The notes beneath the pieces are model-generated. The model was given only the letters and a program-made list of their open reading frames with translations, was not told the origin of the DNA and did not search any database. The position numbers were made by a program, and so were the translations under genes. DNA of 64,000 nt, taken from positions 42,335,385 to 42,399,384 of the forward strand of contig NC_088295.1 in the NCBI RefSeq assembly GCF_032854445.1, read 5' to 3'. Origin of the DNA: Liolophura sinensis. Its lineage: Eukaryota; Mollusca; Polyplacophora; Chitonida; Chitonidae. Shown one piece after another: positions 12,728-24,611 of this stretch; the first letter of the stretch is position 1; every line of letters starts with the position of its first letter.

Positions 12728-14544
12728 ATTAGGTTTGAAAATATCACTTCATTCAGAATGATTAGAACATATAGATTTGCGAAAGGATTGCGTCGGTCGA
12801 GTGATGTTTAAGCCAGATTCGGAACTTGTCGGAACTGAGACGTTACATTCAAATTTGCAATCAGGATACTTCTCCAAATATGCCGACTATTGGTCGAATC
12901 AACATCATTATGTAGTGACTGAAGGTAGCGTTATGTCTGAGGGCTTCGGCAATTTCACTGAGCGGCTACAGGAACAGTGTGATAGTACATCACAAGCAAA
13001 TAACCAACCAACAAACCTAACATGGCTCAGTTTTGCGTGAGTTGAAAGGGATGACAAAAGTTTTTCAATCGGCCTTATTTCTTCTGTGAACATACGTTGC
13101 ATTTGAGAATAAACGTATTACCAAAGCTTAGTGTTGGAACTAATTTCATATCGGATGTCAAGGTTTTATAGTAACAGACAGACTCTTGTCAAATTATCTG
13201 CAGAACTGGCGTCAATGAAACCCTATGAATAAAGGCAAAACAATCTTGATACGTACCGTGATCTGAACTGCATTTTAAGGTATTTAAAGGCTAAAATGGA
13301 CTTTTCTGCATTGATGATTTCTTTATTTTTTTGGAGATGCTTTGTGAAAACTAAAGCAGATGTAGAAATATGGTTTTTGTGACCTTTGCTAGTTTTTGAT
13401 CTCAATTTTCTTTATCACGAGTTCGCAAAAATATTAAAAAGTTCACATTAATAATAAACAAGATAAGGTCAGATAACAGAATTTTTTCAAATATCAAACA
13501 AGATGTCACCGATGATCATTGGTAAGCGTGTTTGTTCATATCAAAATTTCAACAGGCGTTAGAACATACGTGCTGGTAAATCTTGAAATCTTTAATTCCA
13601 GCCTTGGAAGGGACTTGCTATCTCTTTTCCAGATCCTGGAATTTCTGTCTTCTGAGTGTATTTGTAATACTGGCACATTTCCAGCATAATGTTCCTAGAT
13701 ACAGTTGATTCTTCAACACAGAGGGAGATAGAGACAGCACATAATGCACGAACTCTCGTTATAACATGTACTGTTTTGCCCTTATCCTCTACCCTGAAGT
13801 CAATATAAGTTTCTGAAGCTTATTCCACTTGATTCCAATTGAAGTGTTATCAATAACAGCGCTGTCGCTGTGGTTCTCAACCATCAAATGGAAGACAAAA
13901 GTTGTACGGTTGGAAAAGATAATCGCTTCTTAACATTTTTCTCTTGCTAACCTCCTAGTCAATATTGTTCACTTCCTTCGAGTGTACACACAATCTTCAA
14001 TTTTCATAATGTATAAAAACTTGGTCAGATTTTATGAATAATGGTGATTTCGATATGGCATCTACCGGAAGAAGTGATTAGATGACGGCTTGCTAAATCA
14101 TGATTACGTGTGAGAGAAAAAAGTATAAAATTATTTTCCACAACGGGATTATTGCAAACATTTAATTTTAAGTCATAAACTTTTAGACAGTGAGATCCAT
14201 TTTCATTGTTCGAATAAAGCAGGCATGGTGTTTACGAATTCAGCGAGCGTGGGTTTTGATGAAGATAATTAAGTCACGTAAGGGCCTGATCAAGGATTTA
14301 ATGTGTGGAATCCTATAAACTTTTTAACACCTCCGCCACGTGACCATTGTTGATATTCCGAAAGTATTCACCCTGTCTCTCAGCAATAATTAGATAGTAC
14401 ACAAACATTAAGTATTGACTAGGACGTAGAAATGACTGTCTCTCAATCCCACACAATATATAATGACGCAGACGTCGGGGTTAACCTTCGTCCATTCTTG
14501 TAGCATTCTTCTCCATTAATACTTGGAGAGAAATTAATTGCTTC
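12728..14544. other. Unassigned sequence
   Basis: No feature I can support. Short frames at 12777-13040 (plus) and 12908-13102 (minus) overlap on opposite strands and show no motif. Confidence 0.4.
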
Positions 14545-14640
14545 CCGATCTGTAATCATGGCATTGATGAACCAAATCTCACTCTTAAGAAAGCTGCAAA
14601 TGCATTTCCTTTTCAGCGGATTATATCGGATAAGAGCCCG
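14545..14640 (+). repeat. Dispersed repeat R7, diverged copy
   Basis: The segment reading CTGTAATCATGGCATTGATG ... CTTAAGAAAGCT ... TTTCCTTTTCAGCGGATTA runs parallel to the M1 segment at about 45975-46055 (CTGTAATCACACCATTGGAG ... CTTCAGAAAGGT ... CCCTTTGAGCAGATTA), and more weakly to M2 near 51900. This suggests that part of the M module is itself a dispersed element. Similarity is patchy and judged by eye. Confidence 0.4.
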
Positions 14641-16074
14641 GATTGGTATCGATCACGTGATCAGAATTTTGCAGCTTTTAACAATGCTCTTTATACTACA
14701 ACGTGCTATTCTAGCTCGAAACATGGAATTATTTGATTAGAAAATACATATATCAAAGACCACCAATGGATATGAGAGGAATGATAATTTGTATTTTCAA
14801 ATCAGCAGAAGCATTTTCAATGGTTTATTCATTTTTACTACAAAACCTTTCGATTGCAAGGGTAAATTAAATTATTGACATTTTCCGAGGTCGCTCACCA
14901 GAATTTCAAACCCATCATATTATCATTGTACCGGTTCTGGGTCTATTTATGACATGGTTGATTCTACACGATTAAATACATTGTGTACATCTACCCTATA
15001 TGTGGAAACCTCGTAGCATAGCATTGGTCCGCAGTGCTTTGGTAATCTGGTGACACCGCCCCCTTTGCAGAGCGGAATAAGCGGATTCATTATTAGTCCA
15101 ACGGTCAGCTGTTTAGATTGTTGAGTAGGTAAAGAACTGTTGAATTTCTTAGTAACGTTGCAAGTCAAGAAATCTTGTTTAAACCTTAAGGTCTAAGAGG
15201 TAGTCTTCATTATTGTTGTTGGCACTGTAAAAAAAAAGGTGCTCAAATCAACCTTTTCTGATGTGAAAAATATCAAGAGATATTTCGCATCAAACAGAAA
15301 CGCCATCATAGCATAAGTGCTCAACACTAGCACACAGAAATATAATAGTACAGTGATTTCACGTATTGCATGTCACGTAGACCCAGAACAAAGTTGTGTT
15401 AAATGAAACATTTATACCGTCAAACTATTTTAGAACACTGCATCAATAATTTATGATATTACGCAATGCGATCAATCCAATTATCTCCTTGTTCTTTTGG
15501 AAATGTTATCCAGATATGTCATAAAGTGAAGACTTTTTCCTATGTAATTCAGTTTTGAGAATGGTGCATGTTTTATAACCAAACGCCACATTTCCGAAAT
15601 TTACGTTTGAAAAAAGCATACCTGAGAATTATCAGAAAATAATGTTGTGATTATTTTTTAAAAAATAGAAACATTAGTCCTGTAATGTCGCGGAAAACAA
15701 TCAAAACGTATTAAGACTGTAAGGGTGTCATCAATTTGGAGAAGTGAAATGGAGGGAAATATTTTGTTTTATTCCATTAATCTTCATTTGTCCGATTAAA
15801 ACTTATTTCGAGGAGCATCAACAAAAAAATGCCGATGAGTTCATTTTGAAAGCCAGAGGGGAACATGAGGTCATTCACCCAGGGAACACATCTCATCCTG
15901 GTTGTCTTGTTCACAGGTTAACCCGAGGGATTGCTGCACAAAGCAAGACGCTCAAATCTGGCTAAGTTGTTCTACCATACACAGTATAGAATTAGTAGTC
16001 AAACCGTTATCGATCCCATGCATATGTTCAAGAATTTAATTTGGATTACAATTTTAGGCTAAATCTAAGCGTCG
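14641..16074. other. Unassigned sequence
   Basis: Nothing recognisable. It contains short A/T runs and unremarkable short frames only. Confidence 0.4.
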
Positions 16075-16262
16075 AAACAGACATTCGTATATCAATCGTC
16101 AACCAAGATGGGCGTTCTAAGTCAAGAATCGCATGGCCAATTTTCAAAATCACCTTTAGCACAAACCACCAAAGAACTAAGACAGCATGTAAAGTACGAA
16201 ACTAGGAATGAATCATGCTGGCAGCCGACAGTTTTAATGATGTTGGAAAGACACATGGTGTT
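16075..16262 (+). repeat. Dispersed repeat R4, copy 1
   Basis: The segment aligns with 19403-19605, 53625-54130 and 60470-60672, and with the reverse complement of 45225-45385. Shared anchors are GTCGAAACAGA, CCAAGATGGGCGTTCTAAG, ACCACCAAAGAACTAAGACA and GATGTTGGAAAGA. Translated in one frame it gives VETDIRIS-VNQDGRSKSRIA, resembling the other copies in the same frame, but this copy soon meets a stop. The class of R4 is unknown. Confidence 0.7.
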
Positions 16263-17600
16263 AGTATCTAATTTATCGGTAAAAACACATATATCTCAGT
16301 TGCGCTTTGATTGCAACTTCTTATATATCCAACGTGGCGATTTAACACGATGAATATTACTGCCCTGGGGTAAGCGGAATTAGATAAAATCATGAAGCAG
16401 AGCCCCAGATATTATGGACGCTCTGTCCATATTTTACTTACATGAGAATTGTATTCACTGTAAAACGTAAGAAACATCACTTAGTGACACTGATTCCTAC
16501 GCTCGAAAAGTTAATCTCTTAAGTTTAGCACAAAATCTGTTGTTTGAGTGATGCTACAATTTATTCTGTTAACGTTGTGTCATATTCAGCATAATATCCT
16601 GTTAATCTAACATGTATGTTTTACGTAACAGAATATTCTGTTTAATAGCAAATGAAGAATGTCGCTTTGGTATGGGACATACATATCTGAGTGTACAGCA
16701 TTAGGTACTTCTTAACATTGAAAGTAATTAGCGTGATATTACATAATGGATTGTGAAGGATTCCAAGTGGTTTGCCCAGGTGGGAATCAAAATGGCTCAG
16801 GCGTTATTCTATCGGTAAAAACTAACCAAGTTGTGTGCTTCTATGGAAATATCCACTCAAATACATCACACAAAAGTTCTTTATACAGTATAGGCTTAAG
16901 CGAAGAGTCTACAGTTTAGGTGGTTAACCGGTATAACAATCATACTCTATATAGAATAACCTACAGCCCGCTTCACTCAGGAATGCAGAATACAGAAGAT
17001 AAATTGCGGACTACAAAACGCGTCCTTAACTAAAGTTTATTGTTCAAACTCCTCTTTTGCCTAAATTCAATATTTATGAAGTTTTTGAGGTGGTACTATT
17101 ACCATATATCTATATTTTCACCACAGTACATACCAGTGTTTCATATATTGATTTATTATTGGAAATTCAATTGATTAGGAATGTTTTACTGACGGACCAC
17201 TTTCGGTTCATGTGTACATAACCGATCTCGGCCTGAGGATAGTCCGATATAGTCTCCAAGTCGGATGTGACCATTATTTTTACAACTTCGATTTGTCCGA
17301 CTGAGATGTTTGTTTGAACTATTAAGGACACATGAACGAACAGCTATTTATCTCTGATTGTCTGCTTCGGTGAAGACATTGTTTACGAATCTACTATTTG
17401 ATTTATTGATTTTTAATTGATGGCTGTTGAAGGCGATACGGAGACTTTGCCCGTAGTGAGTAGGTCCAGCTAGATTGAGAGATAGCACGAACACTTCAGC
17501 AAGTTACCGCTCCAACAGATTTCAAGTATACATGGATGGAAGACATTTCGATTCTTTATTTACACTAGTCAAACTATCATCACGGGTGGTACGTGTGAAG
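16263..17600. other. Unassigned sequence
   Basis: No gene, RNA or repeat that I can support. Confidence 0.4.
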
Positions 17601-17740
17601 CACTGTTACACTTAAGATCACTGGCGAAAAAACATTTGGTCCGAGTAGACAGTTAATTGTACAAGAGAAACACTGTTACACTAAAGATCGTGGGCGACAA
17701 AACATTTGCCTTGAATAGACGGTTAAGTTTTACAGATGTA
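17601..17740 (+). repeat. Two tandem 70-bp units
   Basis: CACTGTTACACTTAAGATCA at 17601 recurs as CACTGTTACACTAAAGATCG at 17671. The following sequence (GGCGA-AAAACATTTG ... GAGTAGACAGTTAA / GAATAGACGGTTAA) stays parallel for a full 70-base period. A weaker third echo (GGGTGACAACAGATTTG near 17835) may be an older unit. No coding signal. Confidence 0.8.
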
Positions 17741-19402
17741 CATGGCGGTTGTCTGTTGACACTAGACTGGTAAAGACCATAGACAGTATTCACTGTAACA
17801 GGGAAACAGAGTAACAGAGCACTGTAATGAACGGTGGGTGACAACAGATTTGCATAAAGTATGGGCGATAATATTTACACAAATACAAATGGTGGTTGGC
17901 ACTACATCTATACAATGTTATCATACAAACTACAAACTACGTTTGGAAAACTTTTTAGAACCCTCATTTTCATGATGTTGACTCCTGCATTAAAATACAA
18001 TCTTCTATGATGAGATAACTTATTACAGTTATGGATAAGTTATACTTCTGTAGATTTATTCATTCTCTCAAATTTCAATGCATGTATACAGTAGTGTGAA
18101 TTAAAATTTATCAGCGAATGTTCTAGCCCTGGAAGCAACCTTTGATGTTTGCCGCTGTGACACCAGTTAGGTGTGCACAAACTTTGAGAAGATAGCACAC
18201 AACTGCTTTCTGTAGAATTCGACTGTTGTAGTGTTTAAAGGTTCCGAGCAACAGTCAGTCCAGTAGAGTTAAATGAAGTCCTTTAGTGAGAGAAGAGATC
18301 GTATTTTCATGCGGACACGACAGATATGATGGTTTACGGTGTAAACAGCAATATTTGCAGTTAGTTAGGTAACTATCATCTGACTCTGTCATCTGTTTTC
18401 CTGATCCAGGTTCTTAATGGGGGCCTGTACCATTACAGCCGGTTATAATGGGAATGTATCTGAACTGAACAGGAGGTTACAAGATAGCCTGCCTGTTGTA
18501 GTGTCACCCAGTGGATTGATCCGATGTGTACGTATTCAGGAGAACTGGAAAATTCACCTTGCGATCGAGCATTCAGGAGGACCGAATTTTCTCTGGCGGC
18601 CATGTCAGCCAGAACATCGTATTTCTTTTAGATTGTGTTTATGTGAATACATTTGTAACCAATGGTTTGTTTCAGTACAATGTTTTAAATGAACCGTCTC
18701 ATGCTGTAAGTTGTTTGTCCATGCAGTTATTCAATATACACCTCATTGATTGATTTGATCAAAACGTTATCTTATTACCCTGAGCTCACGTTTGATGGCT
18801 GTGTATATATATCGTTACGGGACCGTGGTAATATAGCATTGAATTCTGAGCTAAATTTCGTCCCAAAATTAAAGATTCCTTACACAGATGCTCTAGTTTT
18901 GACAAGAGTTCAATATTTGTGGTACATCACCCGATATAGAAGGTTTATTGACAACTCCCTGACCTGTGAATGATAAGCAAATTGGAAGGCCTCTCATTAA
19001 TGCCCCTTATGGCTAGCTTCTGTCTACGACTGAAAAAAGGCCGGGTTAGCGTTGATTTTCAGTGCTAGTCAATATTAATGGTAACTACGTGAAAAGGAAT
19101 GTGAAATAAAAAAAGTGTAGATTAAACATGGAAAAAATTGTGGTCAATTATTATTCAGTTGTTTTTTTTTTAATTTTGGGGCAAATCTCGTGGTAAACGG
19201 GAGCCAATTTGTTATAATTTGCCATGACGTTATCACTCCAACTCTGATAAATCTGATTGTAAAATATGGCACAATGTTGGTGGGAAACAATTCAATTCAA
19301 GCAAATGCACTCACTGGATGTACCAATCTATTCCAAAGACTATTTGTAAAACTACTTCGATATGAATGAGTTCCGTGCATTGAATGGGATAACTTTTGAT
19401 GG
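17741..19402. other. Unassigned sequence
   Basis: No supported feature. Overlapping plus-strand frames at 18417-18692, 18526-18753 and 18746-18973 have no recognisable motif. Confidence 0.4.
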
Positions 19403-19605
19403 TCTAGGCGTCAAGACAGAGATTCGTAGACCAGCTGTAAACCAAAATAGACGCTCAAGGTCAACAAACGCAAGGCCAATTCCCAAAACAACGTTCAACA
19501 CAAACTACCAAAGGACTGCAAACATAGTGTGTGAAGTATGTAAGACAGATCCATGCAAAGAGAAGCAGTTAACCGTTTTCAATGATTCTGGAAAGACGCA
19601 ATGAA
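19403..19605 (+). repeat. Dispersed repeat R4, copy 2 (longest open frame)
   Basis: This copy keeps one frame open from about 19362 to 19604. It gives GVKTEIRRPAVNQNRRSRS, then a Cys-containing stretch CEVCKTDPCKEKQ and VFNDSGKTQ. The same frame gives similar peptides in the copies at 45225-45385 (minus) and 60470-60672. The frame could be a relic of a transposon ORF or exon, or simply shared ancestry of young copies. I do not recognise a protein family. Confidence 0.75.
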
Positions 19606-19789
19606 TGTTCCAGACGAATGAATGAGATCAGAATGATGTACAGAACATAAGGCACTGGAATGTAAAAAATTTAGAAAGAACAATGTTTGTTGTTATGTCT
19701 TTGTCGGTAAGGTGAGATTTGTACATTTATATCTGTGGTAAAGGTTTACGCTTTCTGAGTACCTTCTCGTCGCTGGCTGTTTTTAATGA

Positions 19790-19841
19790 GGGTAAACGCC
19801 CACCTGTGCGCGTTTACCCCAATGCCTGGGCGTTTTACCCC
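19790..19841 (+). repeat. Left terminal inverted repeat of pogo-like element
   Basis: It contains GGGTAAACGC (19790-19799) paired with GCGTTTACCC (19810-19819) as a 10-bp stem, then TGGGCGTTTTACCCC at 19827-19841. The last 15 bases occur in perfect inverted orientation at 22616-22630, on the other side of the transposase pseudogene. The outer GGGTAAACGCCCA resembles the inverse of 22649-22663. Such inverted termini, with the motif repeated sub-terminally, fit a cut-and-paste transposon end. Confidence 0.7.
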
Positions 19842-20207
19842 ATCCACATTTACATGTCTTGAACGCTATATATATAGAAAATTAAAGTAGCTTATGCATA
19901 CACATCTGTGTATCTGTACATATATTTATATAACTTTCTGGGCTATTTAAAAGACGAGCTGGTATTTATGATAAAGCCTTACAATTTAATCGTTAATAAT
20001 CCATGTGTTGTTTTGATTTGGTTAACAAGCCTAAACTGTTTTGAATTTAGTGAAGTGATGCAGTCATATAGGCCCACTAAACAGTGTGATAGTATTAGAC
20101 ATAGCTATCCTACATAGTGTTAGGACTACATAAAACAACATGAATTTGGAATGTAGATTATACCCTATTGTAAAAAATACTTCCTCATGCTTGTTTCAGA
20201 CTTCAGC

Positions 20208-22221
20208 ATGGTGAGACATTATAAATGCAAGTCCACCAGAGAAGAATACGGGAACCATCAACTTAATTTAGCGCTGGAAGCAGTGAAAGGGGCATGCCAC
20301 TTCTGACAGCCTCAAGAGAATTTGATGTGCCTCGTAGGACTATAAGACGCCTCAGAGATATACTGGTTGCCATTCTGGGGGTTTTGCGTCTTCGAAGACA
20401 TCGGGTTATTATCACAGAAAACCTCGAGAAAGAACTACACGATCACGTACAGTATATGGAAAAGTCTCTTTATGGACTGACTACAGGAGATATTAGAAGA
20501 CTCGCCTATGAGCTTGCCGAGAGAGTTGGATTGCAACACCCCTTCATTTATGACCGTAAAATGGCTGGTAAGACTTTCAGGGTTTCTCTCTCGTCATCGA
20601 GATCTGAGCATAAGAGAGCCCCAAGGAACTAATCTGTCCAGGGCGGTTGGGTTCAACAAACCTAAAGTTCAACAGGTTTTCGCTGTGTTTAAAGACTTGC
20701 TTCAAACTGAAGAATTCACACCCACTCGTGTCTGGGCATCACAACCGTACACAAACCAGGAAAAATTCTTGCTACCAAAGGCGTGAAACAAGTGAGCCTG
20801 ATGACAAGTGGGGAACGGTGCAAGACAGTGACTGTAATTTGTGGAATGAATGCTGCAGGCGTGTATGTACCCCCCATGCTTATTTTTTCCGAAAGAGGAT
20901 GATCGATGCTTTAATGGCTGGTGCACCTCCACAAGCAGTCAGATATGCAAGTCCAAATGAGTGGACTGGCGCAGAACTTTTTCTCAGGAGGTTAGAACAT
21001 TTTGCTAAATTTCCAAATGCTTCTACAGATGTTCAGCAAATCATTGTTCTTGATGGACACCTCAGTCACAAAACTCTAGCGGTTGTAACATATGCACGTG
21101 AGCATGGCATGCAGCTGTTAACACTTCCACCCCACGGCTCTCACAAGACAGAACCTACTTTAAATTCTTGAAGACTGCATACAATGCAGCAGCTGACACC
21201 CGGATGATTGCCAACCCCGGGAAACGAATTTCGTTTTTCGAAATGGCTGCTATATTTGGCAAGTCAGCAACTGCCGAAAAGATTGTAGGGGGTTTTGTGT
21301 GGTGCGGAATATGGCCTTTTGATGAGGACATATTTCCAGATAGGGAGTTCGCCGGGGCTGCAGTAACAGATGATCCTGAACCCCAGAAAGAGACGACCGC
21401 TGATAGACAGAATACATCCATTCCAAAAGTACCAGGGAATGCCCGTCCAGCTGAAGAACGGCAAAATATGACCATCAGCGAGCGAGAAACTTCTTGTTTT
21501 GCGACGAAAGCGGCCAAATTACCTCTACCAGGTGTAGCGAGCTGCAGCACTCAAGATGTATGTGGTAATCAAACTCTATCACAGGATATTTGGACTGAGT
21601 GGGTAACAGGAGTCGTATGGTATGAAGCGTCCACGGAGTCTTATAAACTATAATTGGGCCTGTGTAACTGTTCAAGTCAATCTCTCTATAGAATAAATTG
21701 TTTAATGCGGGTTGTTGGTTTTTAATAGCTCAAGCTGCTTTTGTTTATTTCAGGCTGCTCAACAACAATGCAACACCTTATTCGAAGCTTGTCACCGCCA
21801 TCAAAACCGGCTACCTCGCGAGTTCGGAAGAGAAAAGTTGAAGGTGCGGCGCTGTGGACATCATCTCCGTACAAGATAATGCTGGAAGAGAGGGGATCAT
21901 CGAAAGATGCAAAAGGTAAAACTGGTAAGAAGGCTGCCATGAAGAGCTCAGGAAAAGAGAATATCAGTAGAAAACCCAAAGGTAAAGGTGCTGTGAAGAA
22001 GAGGCAGTCAAAAATGCTGATGAAGAACAGATACAGATGAAGAGGAGGAATGGCCTTGTCTAGTTTGTGGGGAGCCCAACTCAAATTCCAAATCAAGTGA
22101 AATTTGGGTGCAGTGTGTAACAAGTCTAAAATGGGCACATGAAGAATGTACAAATGGTCAAAATGTGTTTGTGTGCCCAAACTGCGAATCTGACCAGGAT
22201 TCGGACGGTTATATTGATTAA
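20208..22221 (+). pseudogene. pogo/Tigger-like (CENP-B/jerky-type) transposase pseudogene with C-terminal PHD-like finger
   Basis: Fragments in shifting frames together give an N-terminal region starting MVRHYKCKSTREEYGNHQLN at 20208, right after a TTTCAG acceptor. Next come a helix-turn-helix block (REFDVPRRTIRRLRD), the segment LYGLTTGDIRRLAYELAE, a DDE domain ([35 protein letters not shown]) and GFVWCGIWPFDEDIFP. A second exon follows an acceptor at 21751-21753, with a basic linker and a PHD-like finger (CLVC ... WVQC ... WAHEEC ... CPNC) ending at 22221. Damage includes an in-frame TGA at about 20303, a small deletion after MAGK (about 20570), loss of the first catalytic Asp block at about 20725, a T-run frameshift near 20885 and loss of the third catalytic block at about 21155. 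In the finger, one zinc-ligand Cys is Ser (QCVTS). Family assignment is secure; function is lost. Confidence 0.88.
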
Positions 22222-22454
22222 AAATTGCTTTCAATTCGATCCAACTTCGTGACAGGTTCTTTTTCGAACATTTGAATTCGCTTTTCTTGTTATGTTTACC
22301 CAAGAACCCTGAAAGTCGGAAACAGTCTACTTAAGTAGTCTTAAAGTATTTCAAACTGTCTGATGTGAACTAAATTTCCTTTGACATATGACCATATGTG
22401 AATAAAAAAAACACTGGCATTATTGTATATCACAAGAGTTTGGTATGCGTTTTA

Positions 22455-22576
22455 TTTATTTATTTATTTATTTATTTGATTGGTGTTTTATCCCCACGGC
22501 TCTGTCCGGTTTCCATCCACCATAATGCTGGCCGCCGTCGTATAAGTGCCGTACTCAAGAATATTTTACTTCTAAG
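22455..22576 (-). repeat. SINE-1 with inverted internal segment, flanked by 12-bp target duplication
   Basis: GTATGCGTTTTA occurs at 22443-22454 and again at 22577-22588, so this is one insertion. Inside, the plus strand reads the AAAT-tail complement (TTTA)n and GATTGGTGTTTTA. It then runs CCACCATAATGCTGGCCGCC, which is SINE-1 body in the opposite orientation, and then GCCGTACTCAAGAATATTTT in the normal orientation. A canonical copy (47849-48132) has these as tail, GCCGTACTC block, GGCGGCC block, all in one orientation. The tRNA head is absent. It interrupts the pogo-like element and is therefore younger than it. Confidence 0.88.
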
Positions 22577-22615
22577 TATGCGTTTTAAGAATGTTTGCTC
22601 GGGATGAGGGGAGAG

Positions 22616-22663
22616 GGGGTAAAACGCCCATCGTGGGCATTTTGCCTCTGGGCGGTTTTCATC
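22616..22663 (-). repeat. Right terminal inverted repeat of pogo-like element
   Basis: GGGGTAAAACGCCCA at 22616-22630 is the exact reverse complement of 19827-19841, and TGGGCGGTTTTCATC at 22649-22663 is a diverged inverse of the outer left motif. Together with the left end they bracket the transposase pseudogene. Confidence 0.68.
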
Positions 22664-23185
22664 TACCGCTGAGGCATATCGCCTATTTTGAGTTAATAAT
22701 GGTGACCCTCCTGTAGTCAGTAAAAATAGGTAATTATCTATATGCCAATGGGTACGTGTGTGATACGCTCGTGGTATAGCTGTGTAGAACGGTTTCTGAT
22801 TTAGCCGCGCTGTTGTGGATGTAGAACCCTTTGGGGTTAGGATGTCCATTTTTGCCCGACCGTACCCCTACTGATGAAAACTGTACAATCGAAATCAAAA
22901 AATTATGCCCAAGGCCGGTATTGAAATCCGCACTTTGTGTCCTACGTGGGTAGAGTTTTGCACAATTCTCACTGAATTGTATGCCTCTCCCTGCTTACTT
23001 AGAATATTGACGATGTTTTGGAGGGGTTGAGGGGAGGGGGGGCGGGAAATTTGAATGGGAATGGAGGAATTTAAACTTTGAAAACACAGTAATAATATTT
23101 TATCCGTATGAACTGGAGAATAACGATTAAAAATAACGGTTGGCTCACAACGTTCTGAAGTAAGGCAAAACAGAATCACCTGGAT

Positions 23186-23472
23186 TCTGTTTATATATTT
23201 ATTTACTTATTTACTTACTTACTCAATTCGAGTTTTATACTTAATGTTATACCTATATACCACTTATACCACTGCGGCCAGCATTACGGTGGGAGAAAAC
23301 CGAGCTCTATTCACAAACTCTGCGGGTAGCTGGTAGAACTTCCCACGTACGACAGGAGAGGAAGCCAGTATGGGCTGGACTTGATCTCACAGTGATCGCA
23401 TTGGTAAGAGGCTTCTGGGACAATGTAATGCGCTAACACGCTATCACGCTAACCACTAGGCCACGGAGGCCC
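23186..23472 (-). repeat. SINE-1, full length with 9-bp target duplication
   Basis: CACCTGGAT is present at 23177-23185 and 23473-23481. On the minus strand the element starts GGGGCCTCCGTGGCCTAGTGG (tRNA-like A box), has a B-box-like segment (GTGAGATCAAGTCCAGC), the shared body (CGTACGTGGGAAGTTCTACC) and a diverged A-rich tail (the AAGTAAATAAATATATAA end). The body near GTATAACATTAAGTATAAAA has drifted from other copies. Confidence 0.9.
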
Positions 23473-23782
23473 CACCTGGATACCCAACTAATGGGGCATG
23501 AGTAAATAGCTTGAACCGTGACAGCTGAGATCACTTGACAACAATGTCCCTCTCCAATGCACAGTACAAATCTTCTAATCAGTCTCCGAAACAATATTTT
23601 TCCATTGTTGACTTCTTTGTGAAAAGCACCCCAAAAACCACCGCAAGCACCTATATATAACGAGTAAGAGCATAAACACCAGACTCATTACTGGAGTTCT
23701 TACAGAAGTTTTTAATGTACGGACTGTTTAACAGGATGTGACGTCATGTAAGGACAACACCTTGTCCGCTATGTTGACGTGG

Positions 23783-23910
23783 TATTTATTTATTTATTTA
23801 TTTGTTTGGTGTTATACGCCGTACTCAAGAGTATTTCACCTATACGATGGCGGCCAGCATTATGGTGGTAGGAAACCCCACAGAGCACGGGGAAAACCCA
23901 CGACTGTCCA
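23783..23910 (-). repeat. SINE-1, 5'-truncated copy
   Basis: Plus-strand reading shows (TTTA)n, GTTTGGTGTTATACGCCGTA, CAAGAGTATTTCACCTATAC, GGCGGCCAGCATTATGGTGG and AAACCCACGACTGTCCACA, then similarity stops. The tRNA-like head and half the body are missing, the usual result of incomplete reverse transcription. Confidence 0.88.
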
Positions 23911-24611
23911 CATGTTTTTACGAGGTTTTGGCATTGACTGTAGTATAGCAGCATTGATCCTGTATGTCTGTTAAAAGTAGACGGTGCAAACCCTGTACAG
24001 CTCAAACTCAAGTGTAACATCACATTTATACGAAACAGTAAGTCTGAATATCAGTTATTTTTCTTCCAGAAAGTAGCGCTTTGCTTATGCAAACTGGTGC
24101 AAAAATCATTCGATGGTATCAGCTATGTTGTCTGTTTTCGAAGCGCCATCTCAGCTAATCCCGTAGCAGGGTTGGATTTTTATTCCAAAATAAGTGAATT
24201 TAGAGGAGATATAATGTAATCAACCATGGCCGCGTGACATTTCACTTAGATCAATCAAATCAAACCTCCGGTGTGCTCGGGATATCTTGAATTTAAACGT
24301 AACAGCAGTTTTTTTTCTTTGACGTAATCTTAAAATTACGTTTCTGGCTTGAAAGTGCGATGCCCGCTTGAACTGTGGATAAAAACGTTCAGATATGGAA
24401 AACGATAGGTTACCTTCGAAATTCTGACAGAAAAATTGACAAGAAATGGTTCAGTGTGGTATCATTCATCTTCACTTGTCGGAGCAAAATATTTTCCATT
24501 GGTCTCATGGGGCGAAGACTATAATCGTTTTAGTCATCAAAACAACCGTTAGATGCAAGCGACATCGAGAGGGATTCTCGTCTCGGAAATGATAGATCGA
24601 TAGACTTGATT
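23911..24611. other. Unassigned sequence
   Basis: No recognisable feature between two SINE copies. Confidence 0.4.

Larger units (their letters stand above)
19790..22663 (+). mobile_element. pogo/Tigger-like DNA transposon, defective
   Basis: About 2.9 kb bounded by matching inverted motifs, with a decayed transposase gene in between in the plus orientation and a later SINE insertion near the right end (22455-22576). The exact outer borders and a TA target duplication could not be fixed. Family assignment rests on the transposase motifs described at 20208-22221. Inactive, because the transposase is broken and the termini have diverged. Confidence 0.75.

Noticed and set aside
21722-22303. 193-codon open frame on the minus strand
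   Set aside because: It is antisense to the second exon and PHD-like finger of the pogo-like transposase pseudogene and has no motif of its own.
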